From Penaeus vannamei (taxonomy: Eukaryota > Arthropoda > Malacostraca > Decapoda > Penaeidae): a stretch of DNA of 37,500 nt. The stretch covers positions 4,427,809 to 4,465,308 of the forward strand of contig NC_091578.1 of the NCBI RefSeq assembly GCF_042767895.1, written 5' to 3'. The notes under the pieces were generated by a model. The model was not told where the DNA came from and did not search any database. It worked only from the letters and a program-made list of their open reading frames with translations. This document shows positions 30,050 through 37,500 of the stretch, one piece after another. Each line of letters starts with the position of its first letter. The first letter of the stretch is position 1. A program made the translations under genes and the position numbers.

Positions 30050-30340
30050 CGTAAGATGGAGGTTGGAGGGAGGGGGGAAGGGGGGGAGGGAGAAGACATA
30101 GGAGGGGGAGAAGGGGAAGACGCAGGATGGGGAGGGGGAGGGGGGAGGGAGCAGCCGCAGAGGGAAGGAGAAAGGGGGATGGGAGTAGACGAAGGAGGAG
30201 GAGGAGGAGGGTAGAAGACGCAGGAGGAAGGGGGTAGAAGACGCAGGAGGAGGAGGAGGAGGGTAGAAGACGCAGGAGGAAGGAGGGTAGAAGACGCAGA
30301 GAGGGAGGGAGGGAGGGGAGGAGGAGAAGGTGTAGGGGGG
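30050..30340 (+). repeat. Polypurine minisatellite, GTAGAAGACGCAGGAGGA, 24-27 bp unit
   Basis: AGAAGACGC at 30213, 30237, 30264 and 30288, with earlier relatives GAAGACATAGGAGG (30090) and GAAGACGCAGGATGG (30116). The filler is GGA/GGGA. Confidence 0.9.
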
Positions 30341-30545
30341 GGTGGCGGAGGCGGTGTGGCCGAGCGAGCTAATGGATCAAGGAGCTCTAATGATCCGCCA
30401 GTTGGGAGCGCATAGAGCCATCGATACAGCCCGCGCCGAGGCCGGGGGTGGGGGGCGGGGGGGGGGCGGTGCTGTGGGCGCCTTTGCGGAGGTATTTATC
30501 TGCTCAGCTGGTTGGCTCTCGGCTGACGAGGCGCATGTGCATACA
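30341..30545. other. CpG-containing unique island
   Basis: A low-bias stretch (30350-30440) with GAGCTAATGGATC and GAGCTCTAATGATC side by side (30367, 30382), then G-rich 30441-30468. An open frame from an ATG at 30371 reads MDQGALMIRQLGAHRAIDTARAEAGG before becoming Gly-rich. I do not recognise it. Confidence 0.4.
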
Positions 30546-30740
30546 GAGAGGGGTTGTGTGTGTTTGTGTGAGTTTGTGTGTGTCTGTGTTTGTTTGTTTG
30601 TTTGTGTGTGTGTGTGTGTGTTTGTTTGTGTATGTTTATGTGTGCGTGTGTTTGTGTGTGTGTGTGTTTCTGTATGTGTGTGTATGTGAGTGTTTGTGTG
30701 TGTGTGTTATGTGTGTGTGTGTGTGTTTGTGTGTGTGTGG
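30546..30740 (+). repeat. (TG)n/TTTG array
   Basis: TGTGTG broken by TTTG, TATG and GAGTG words. It is followed by a short GATA/GACA patch (30741-30790). Confidence 0.93.
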
Positions 30741-30877
30741 ATAAATAGATATAAAACAGACAGACGGATAGATAGATCGATAGATATAAGACATAAAAAA
30801 ACTACACATATAAACAGAAAACTAGATACATGTCTGTCTACAGACGCACACTCACTCACACCAATCCCCCGCCACCC
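30741..30877. other. GATA patch and short unique sequence
   Basis: GATAGATAGATCGATAGATATAAGAC words, then unique A-rich sequence and a CACTCACACC edge. No gene. Confidence 0.5.
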
Positions 30878-31098
30878 CTTCCACCCCAATCCTCCCCCCC
30901 CCTTCCCCCCATCCTCTGCCCCCCCTCAAAATGGAACTCCACAAATTCCACATTCAACGCCTTAAACTGTCTGTAGAATCCAAACACCTAAACATCTAAA
31001 CACCTCCATATTATTAATTACTTTTTTTTGTTTGTTTGTTTTTTAAGCTGGAAATGAACATCGCCATTGCTTCAATCAATGACGATGTTCATTCCCAG

Positions 31099-31132
<34 letters not shown>

Positions 31133-31280
31133 GTAATTTATAATATGGAGGATTCTACCGACAGTTTAAGGCGTTGAAAGTGGAATTTGTGGATTTCTAA
31201 TGGGGGGTGTGGGGGGGGGGGTGGGGGGAGGAGGGGTTGGGGGGGTGGGGAAAGGGGGGAAGGGGGGAGGGGGAGTTGAA
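30878..31280. repeat. Outer C-tract/G-tract palindrome around the foldback
   Basis: A C-rich tract at about 30862-30925 and a G-rich tract at about 31201-31275 flank the inner foldback and are roughly complementary in mirror position, with CCCCCC next to the arm on one side and GGGGGG on the other. The G side is strongly G4 prone. Confidence 0.75.
30938..31193. mobile_element. Foldback element (MITE-like), arms about 117-132 bp
   Basis: TCCACAAATTCCAC at 30938 is matched by GTGGAATTTGTGGA ending at 31193. The pairing continues through CAACGCCTTAAACTGTC, GTAGAATCC, CTCCATATTA-AATTAC, a T/A run, AAGCTGG(A/G)AATGAACATCG and CATTG/CAATG to a 7-base loop at 31070-31076. Differences are a handful of substitutions, a 22-base insertion in the left arm (about 30985-31006) and unequal T/A runs, including A30 at 31102-31131. 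There is no open reading frame. No target-site duplication was found, so 'MITE' is a shape-based label. Confidence 0.9.
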
Positions 31281-31500
31281 GAGATCGAAGCCCGGTAGAA
31301 GCAACCGGTTCGGAGGGGGAGGTGCGTAGAGGGAACCGGAGGGATGGAACGAAAGAAGGGAAATAGAGGTAGAGGGAAAAAGGAAAAATTGGAAGGCGTG
31401 AGGGTCGAGTGGGGTTGGGAGGGGGGCGAGGCGGGGAGGGGGAGGAGGAGGAGGAGGGGGATGGATAGGGAAGGAAGGGGGGAAGGGGGATAGGGGCAGA
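31197..31500 (+). repeat. G-rich tract with a short unique centre
   Basis: GGGGGGTGTGGGGGG runs to 31272, a mixed stretch at 31273-31400 with repeated CCGGT/ACCGG words, then GGGGAGGAGGAGGAGG to 31500. Confidence 0.8.
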
Positions 31501-31865
31501 GAGAAGGTTGGTGACGTCGTTGTCGAAAATGTGTTCGTGAAAAAATGTGTCAATGGATTTTTTTTTTTATGTCCGTTTTTCTCTTCTCTTTTTTTTTTCT
31601 CTCTCTACCTATCTATCTTTCCCTCTCTCATCCTTTCCCTCCCTCCCTCCTTCCCTCTCTCTCTCTACCTATCTATCTTTCCCTCCCTCATCCTTTCCCT
31701 CCCCTCCCTCCCTCTCTATCCCTCTCTCTACTTGTCTATCTTACCCTTCCTCCCTCTCACCTTCCCTCTCTCCCTCCCCTCCTCCCTCCTCCTCCCTCCT
31801 TCCCCTCCCTCCCTCCTGCCCTCCCTCCCTCCTGCCCTCCCTCCCTCCTCCCCTCCCTCACCCCC
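31501..31865 (+). repeat. Pyrimidine array, 60-63 bp unit, three copies
   Basis: Unique 31501-31555, T10 runs, then CTCTAC(C/T)TATCTATCTTTCCCT-TCATCCTTTCCCTCC units at 31602, 31662 and 31725, then CCCTCCCTCCCTCCTGC (16-18 bp) tandem words to about 31860. Ser/Leu/Pro frames are by-products. Confidence 0.9.
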
Positions 31866-31965
31866 CGACGAAAATCTCCGAGCGGGCGCCCCTACTCATC
31901 CGGGCGCGAAAGTCCTCCCTCACGCCCATTCTCCCCGCCCGTGGCTTATGCACGAGCCCCCCCTC
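31866..31965. other. GC-rich unique island
   Basis: CpG-rich stretch (GAGCGGGCGCCCCTACTC, ATCCGGGCGCGAAAG). No gene was recognised. Confidence 0.45.
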
Positions 31966-32160
31966 CCTCCCACCTCGCTTCCTCCCACCCTCCCTCCTTC
32001 CCTCCTCCCCACCCTCCCTCCCTCGCTTCCCTCCCTCCCCCTCCCCCTCCCCCTCCCTCCCCCTCTTTCCCCAAAGTCCTCTCCGCTTGCTTTTTAATTG
32101 CGCTAGATAGTGAGAGCTCATTTCCCTCGTCATCAAAATATATAAGAGTCGCTCCGAGTG
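31966..32160 (+). repeat. CCCTCC tract followed by a unique island
   Basis: Polypyrimidine to about 32075. 32076-32160 is unique, with AAATATATAAGAG (TATA-like, 32137-32149) but nothing recognisable downstream. Confidence 0.75.
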
Positions 32161-32380
32161 GGGGAGAGGGGGAAAAAGGAGGGGGGAGAGAGGGGAGAGG
32201 AGAGGGGAGGGGTACATGTCGTCTTCGCGCCGTCCTTACAAACTCACAATCTTCGTATACGCGGGGAGGAGGAGGAGGAGGAGGAGGAGGAGGAGAAGGG
32301 AAGGAGGGGCTTGAGGAGGGGTGGATAGGGGGGCAAGGGGTCAGGGGGATGGGGGAGGGGGGTAGGAAGGAAAGACATTA
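32161..32380 (+). repeat. G-rich and (GGA)n tract
   Basis: GGGAGAGGGG words, a unique interruption at 32214-32262, then (GGA)n at about 32265-32295 and GGGGAGGGGGG. Confidence 0.85.
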
Positions 32381-32512
32381 CCCCCGCGAGGACACTAAGA
32401 GCTTATCAAACGGACTAGTGTCGCGGGATATTACCTTTTATGCCGGGGCGACGCAAAGCCTTAAATGGCGTGAAAATGAATCGATGGAGAAGGCTTGCAT
32501 GTTGCGCCCAAG
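32381..32512. other. Unique island with a small bulged hairpin
   Basis: CCCGCGA-GG-ACAC (32383-32395) can pair with GTGTCGCGGG (32418-32427), giving an 11-base stem with a GG bulge and a 22-base loop. AAATGGCGTG lies at 32464. No gene was recognised. Confidence 0.5.
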
Positions 32513-33180
32513 AGAGAGAGAGAGAGAGACACGTAGAAGAAGGAGGAGGAGGAGGAGGAGGAGGAGGCCAAGGAGGAGGCCACGGGAGAGGGAGAAGGAG
32601 GAGGAGGAGGCCACGGGAGAGAGAGGAGGAGGAGGAGGAGGCCACGGTAGAGAGAGGAGGAGGAGGCCAAGGAGGAGGACATGACGGGAGAGAGAGGAGG
32701 AGGAGGAAGAGGCCAAGGAAAAAGGGAGAGGAGGAGGTAGGAGTAGGAAAGGAAGGAGGAGGCCACGGGAGAGGGAGGAGGAGGAGGAGGAGGAGGACAC
32801 GAAGGAAAAAGGGAGAGGAGGAGGTAGGGGGAGGAGGAAGGAGGAGACCACGAGAGAGGGAGGAGGAGGAATAGGAGGACACGAAGGGAAGAGGAGGAGA
32901 GGAAGGTGGAGGACATGAAGGGAGGAGGAAGAGGAGGAGGAGGCCGTGAAGGGAGGAAGAGGAATAGGAGGAATAGAGGAAGGGGTATCTACGAAGAGAG
33001 GAAGAGCAGGAGTAGGAGGTGGAGGAGGAGGACACCAAGGGAGGAGGAGGAGGAGGACACGAAGGGAGAAAGAGCGGGAGAAGGAAGAGGACACGAAGGG
33101 AGGAGGAGGACACGAAGGGAGGAGGAGGAGGAAGAGGAGGCGCGGAAGGGAGGAGGAGGAGGAAGAGGAGGAGGCGCGGA
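32513..33180 (+). repeat. Large (GGA)n minisatellite with CCACGGGAGAG / ACACGAAGGGAG units
   Basis: (GGA)n is punctuated by GGCCACGG(G/T)AGAGAG (about 31 bp apart near 32577-32645) and, further right, GGACACGAAGGGAGGAGG. GGCCAAGGAAAAAGGGAGAGGAGGAGGTAGG recurs near 32712 and 32808. Arg/Glu/Gly and Ser/Leu/Pro frames are artefacts. Confidence 0.92.
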
Positions 33181-33600
33181 AGGGGGAGTCCGGACCGTAT
33201 ATGTTTTATAGTATTCTCTCAGTCATCGCGGAGAGAGAGTTGCTCATTTGGCAGTTTTGTCTTATTTTCTTACCGTTTTTTTTTTCTCTCTCTCTCTCTC
33301 CCTCTTCCTTCTTTTTCTCTTTTTTTTCGGCACTTGCTTGCTTACTTGCTTTGAGGAATGTTTATTTATATACAGAAAAAATAAAATCTCGAGTGGATAC
33401 TTTCTTTTTTTTTCTTTCTTTTTTTTGGGATGTTGGGTGTTACTTCAACAAGATGGTGTGTCACTGAAAGGGAAAATGAAATTCCAAACACGACTTTCTG
33501 GAAGATCTTGTGCTATTTATTTATCTATTATTGTTTATTATTGTTATTATTATTGTTTATTTATTTATTTATTTTTATTTATTTATTTGTTTTTTTTTTA
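33181..33600. other. Unique block with T-rich and TTTA/TTATTG patches
   Basis: 33181-33275 is unique, with CTCTCTCTC and T8 runs at 33275-33328; 33329-33505 is mixed with T9 runs. 33530-33600 is (TTTA)n and TTATTATTATTG. No gene was recognised. Confidence 0.55.
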
Positions 33601-33920
<320 letters not shown>

Positions 33921-34260
33921 GCCATCAATACTTTCTCGTCCCTATTTGAAATCTTTTTTTTTCTTTCTTTTCTTTTCTTTCTTTTTCTTTTCTTTCCCCA
34001 AAACCTTCCTCTTAAGATCGCGACATCCAAAGCCAGTGTTTCGCAAAAGCCATTACGAGGAAGAGAAACAAAAGACAGAAAACATGAAAGAAAGAGAAAA
34101 AGATAAGAACAAAACAAAAAAAGAAAAACACCGAAATGAAGACCACGAACCAAAAAAAAACAAAAACAAAAACCTAACCCCCCCCCCAAAAAAAAAGAAA
34201 ACAAAAACGCCAAAAAACTCAAGAAAGAGGGGGAATAGAGCGAGAAGATAATACCGTAAG
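33921..34260. other. A/T-rich block with homopurine patches
   Basis: TTTTCTTTCTTTTC patch (33954-33997), a unique piece at 33998-34060, then A-rich sequence with AAAACAAAAAC words and CCCCCCCCC (34180-34188). The minus strand is open across 34020-34060, but I recognise nothing there. Confidence 0.55.
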
Positions 34261-34400
34261 CAGCAACTGCAGACAGTGGGGAGGAACTTGTCAGACAAAA
34301 GAAACAAAAGTGGCTCGTCTTCTCGACAATGGAGGCCGTTCCCCGCGCTACACCTATTTGTTTGCGCTCCGCCATGATGCTCGCCGGGCCGCCATTATGA
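34261..34400 (-). promoter_or_regulatory. Island with two minus-strand ATGGCGG motifs
   Basis: On the minus strand ATAATGGCGGCCC (ATG at 34395-34393) and ATCATGGCGGAGC (ATG at 34375-34373) lie 20 bases apart. The first opens 13 codons and ends TAG at 34354. The second, in a different frame, reads MAERKQIGVARGTASIVEKT and stays open until it enters A- and GA-rich repeat. Both match the YY1-type core. First-exon or promoter status is speculative. Confidence 0.25.
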
Positions 34401-35290
34401 GGGGGAAGAGGAGGAGGAAGAGGAGGAAGAGGAAGAGGAGGAGGAGTTGAGAGGGGGAGAGGAGAGAGATGGAGGAGGAAGAGGAAAAGGAGGAGGAGGA
34501 GAGAGACGGAGGAAGAGGAGAGAGAAGGAGGAAGGGGAAAAGGAGGAGAGAGATGGAGGAAGAGGAGGGAAGGGAGGAGAGGAAGAGGAGGAGGAGGAGG
34601 AGGAAGAAGGGGAGGAGGAAGAGGAAGAGGAAGAGGAGGGAAGAGGGAAATTTAAAGGGGGAAGAGGAAGAGGAAGAGGAGGAGGAGAGAGAAGGAGGGG
34701 AAGTGAAGAGGGAAATTTGAAGGGGGAAGAGGAGGAGGAAGAGAGAGATGGAGGAGGAAGGGGAGGGAGGAGGAGGGAGAGGGAGATTTGAAAGGGGAAG
34801 AGGAGGAAGAGGAGGAGAGAGAAGGAGGGGAAGGGGAGGAGGGAAATTTGAAGGGGGAGAGGAGGCAAGGGGAGAGGAAGGGGGAAGGTCATAGGAGGAG
34901 GAGGAAGAGGAAGAGAAGGAGGAGAGAAGAGGAGGGAAGAGGTAAATGGGAAGGGGAGGGAGAAGAAAGGAGAGGAAAATAGGTAGAGGAAAGAAGGAAG
35001 GGGAGGGAAGAGGGAAGGAAAGGAGGAGGCGAGAAGAAAGAGGAGGAGGATTTAAGAATAAAGAAAAGGAGGAGGAGGGAAAGAGAAGAGAATCCAGGAA
35101 ATTGAGAAAAGAAGGAATGAGCGGAGGAGAAAATAAGGGAAGAAGTAAGAGAGAGAAGAATAGATAGAGAGAGCGAAAGAAGAGGAGCAGTAACGAAGAT
35201 AAAAAAATACGAAGGAGGGAAGGAAGACGAAAAGGAGACAAGAACAATAAGCAGGAACAACGAACTGAAAGCAAGAGGAAGGGACAAAAG
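34401..35290 (+). repeat. Large GGA/GAAGAG array with GGGAAATTTGAAGGGGG units
   Basis: GGGA(A/G)ATTT(G/A)AA marks at 34645, 34710, 34790 and 34841 (spacing 65, 80, 51), each within GAGGAGAGAGAAGGAGGGGAAG. A-rich purine sequence continues to about 35170, then less pure sequence to 35290. Confidence 0.9.
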
Positions 35291-35390
35291 GGGAGGAAGG
35301 AAAGACGCCGCTAGCAAAGATGGCGGAAGACGGGGAGACAGAAGGAAAAAAGAGAGAGAGAGAGAAGGGGAAGGGAGGAAGAAGATGAAG
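35291..35390 (+). promoter_or_regulatory. AAAGATGGCGGAAG motif with a 22-codon frame
   Basis: GCAAAGATGGCGG (ATG at 35320) has A at -3 and G at +4, a strong Kozak context, and matches the YY1-type core. It opens MAEDGETEGKKREREKG... and ends TGA at 35386-35388 inside purine sequence. It could be a first exon, a small ORF or chance; no splice donor is evident. Confidence 0.25.
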
Positions 35391-36282
<892 letters not shown>

Positions 36283-36475
36283 GTAAATACGACACAAGCA
36301 ACGTTAACGAAGCAGGAAAAGGAGGAAAATCAAAAACGAAGAAGGAAAAGTGTCGCCAGCCCGGGGGGGAGGGGGGGAAGGTAGCCTTGATAGCCTCGAA
36401 TTCTCGCGTAAATTTGCAGCTAAGATTTTTTGCGAAGACATTTTTTGAACAGAAAGGGAAATGGCGGGAACGTGT
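36283..36475. other. Unique island
   Basis: Mixed sequence with a G-rich spot (36363-36379). No gene was recognised. Confidence 0.5.
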
Positions 36476-36815
36476 GTGTGTGAGCGTATTTGTGTTTGTG
36501 TTTATGTTTGGGTGTGTTTTGTTTGTTATGTTTGTGTTTGTGCTGTGTTTTGTTTGTTTATTTTGTGTTTATGTTTGTGTTTGTGCTGTGTTTTGTTTGT
36601 TTATTTTGTGTTTGCTATGTTTGTGTTTGTGCTGTGTTTTGTTTGTTTATTTTGTGCTTGTGTTCAGGTGTGTTTTGTTTTTGTGTATTGTGTTTTGGTT
36701 TATGTTTGTTGTGTGTTTTTGTGTTTTGAGTGTATTGGGTGTATTGTGTTTATTTTTGTGCGTGTGTGTGTTTATGTGTGTGTGTGGTTGTGTGTGTGTG
36801 TATATGTATGTGCGT
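36476..36815 (+). repeat. TTTG/TG array with a 42-47 bp unit
   Basis: GCTGTGTTTTGTTTGTTTATTTTGTG recurs at 36542, 36584 and 36631 (spacing 42, 47). TG-rich words follow to 36815. Cys/Val/Phe frames are by-products. Confidence 0.9.
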
Positions 36816-36878
36816 ACGCGTGTACATTTTCTATTTTCGCATTAGTATATGTGCATTTGAAAGCGCTCCACCTACACA

Positions 36879-36995
36879 AATCCCCCCCCCCCTATCCGAC
36901 ATCCCCCCCTCCCCCCCCTTCCGACATCCCCCCTCCCCCCCTTCCGACATCCCCCCTCCCCCCCTTCCGACATCCCCCCCTCCCCCCCTTCCGAC
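36879..36995 (+). repeat. C-rich minisatellite, TTCCGACATCCCCCCTCCCCC, 23-25 bp, five copies
   Basis: CCGAC marks at 36896, 36921, 36944, 36967 and 36991. Runs of C6-C10 predict G4 on the minus strand and i-motif on the plus strand. The preceding 36816-36878 is unique. Confidence 0.94.
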
Positions 36996-37500
36996 AACTC
37001 ACTCCACCCCCGCCGGAAGCAGATTGGTCATGCACTCAATTCGGTAGTTATAAATTACAGCCGAAAGGACACGGAAAACTGGCGTCCTTGTCGACGAAGC
37101 GAGATCCATAATTCGGCACAATATACGACCCTTCCATTGCACCGTTCAGGAGGCTGCTAGACCAAGAGGAACGAAAAGAAAAAAAGAAAAATGGAATAAA
37201 GAGGATTCGTTACGCCATTGCCACGGTTTCGAACGCGACCACGATTCGATGCGGGTTCTCGATACTGTATCTCGGTCGGGTGATTTTATCCTCCGCCGAA
37301 CACCTTCTGTGCCTCGGGAGCGAATACAGACACAGTTCGACGTACGAGGAAGTCACTAGCATCGGTTTCGGCAATTCGAGTGTCATCGGCCATTGAAAAC
37401 GAGCGGTGTCGGCGCGTCCGAATCCCCGGCCATGGGAAAATCCGTTGCAACAAACTTTACCTAAACATCTTTTCACATTCCTCTCATATATATCTTTCCT
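36996..37500. other. Complex, CpG-rich right end; no gene recognised
   Basis: About 500 bases with normal complexity and many TCG/CGA words (GGTTTCGAACGCGACCACG, 37224). The plus strand from about 37195 reads without stops for about 65 codons (RIRYAIATVSNATTIRCGF..., ending near 37393), and the minus strand 37476-37210 is open for 88 codons. Neither shows a domain I know. This is the likeliest place for an exon or mobile-element fragment that continues beyond the window. Confidence 0.5.

Noticed and set aside
32137..32149. TATA box AAATATATAAGAG
   Set aside because: AT-rich words are common here, and no transcript start, exon or conserved neighbour supports it.

Overview
This window looks like intergenic or intronic DNA from an animal genome overloaded with simple repeats. 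Long pure (CA/TG)n, (TA)n and (GA/CT)n runs, very long purine- or pyrimidine-only tracts and many short minisatellites are packed end to end. The best fit I know is a decapod crustacean, with penaeid shrimp the leading candidate because their genomes are unusually rich in dinucleotide repeats. That assignment rests on composition only. I recognise no protein-coding gene, tRNA, rRNA, prokaryotic feature, CRISPR array or transposase. Long open frames do occur, but they translate to Ser-Leu, Arg-Glu, Thr-His, Cys-Val or Tyr-Ile runs and are by-products of the repeats.

Layout. 1-4400: a purine tract facing a pyrimidine tract, a 32-33 bp minisatellite (1051-1228), CA and GATA arrays, and a five-copy satellite of 120-129 bp with a palindromic E-box core (3775-4398). 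4400-8000: TA/TG compound arrays, a G-quadruplex-prone block, purine tracts, and a roughly 15-copy 40 bp array built from two 20 bp halves (7400-7990). 8000-16000: the longest moderately unique block (8666-9500), a (TCC)n/(GGA)n foldback (9866-10490), a large GA/GC array, CA-TA-GA arrays, CT arrays, and a GGACT-rich degenerate repeat (15130-15355). 16000-22400: TTG, CACCATACC, TTTG, CT and CA arrays, poly(T), a duplicated AATATGGCG-bearing segment (19921-20087), and a pyrimidine array abutting a purine array with six units (21061-21968). 22400-29500: further arrays with units of 31, 49, about 80, 33, 79/158 and 20 bp, a perfect 29 bp hairpin (29043-29133), and an exact 27 bp direct repeat bracketing the 20 bp array. 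29500-37500: a CpG-rich island, a near-perfect long foldback (30938-31193) inside a larger C-tract/G-tract palindrome, GGA minisatellites, TA/TG arrays, and 500 bp of complex sequence at the right end.

No genes can be shown working together. By my rough estimate about 70% of the window is repeat. The remainder is short islands of 60-800 bp, several of which carry an AATATGGCG/ATGGCGG (YY1/Pho-like) motif. The strongest leads are: (1) the 28192-29133 composite of a direct repeat, tandem array and perfect hairpin; (2) the 30938-31193 foldback; (3) the indel-free 11 x 33 bp array at 26379-26741, whose plus strand reads as 11-residue charged helical repeats; (4) the 40 bp array with AACGTT palindromes every 19-21 bp; and (5) the 158 bp two-monomer higher-order AT satellite.
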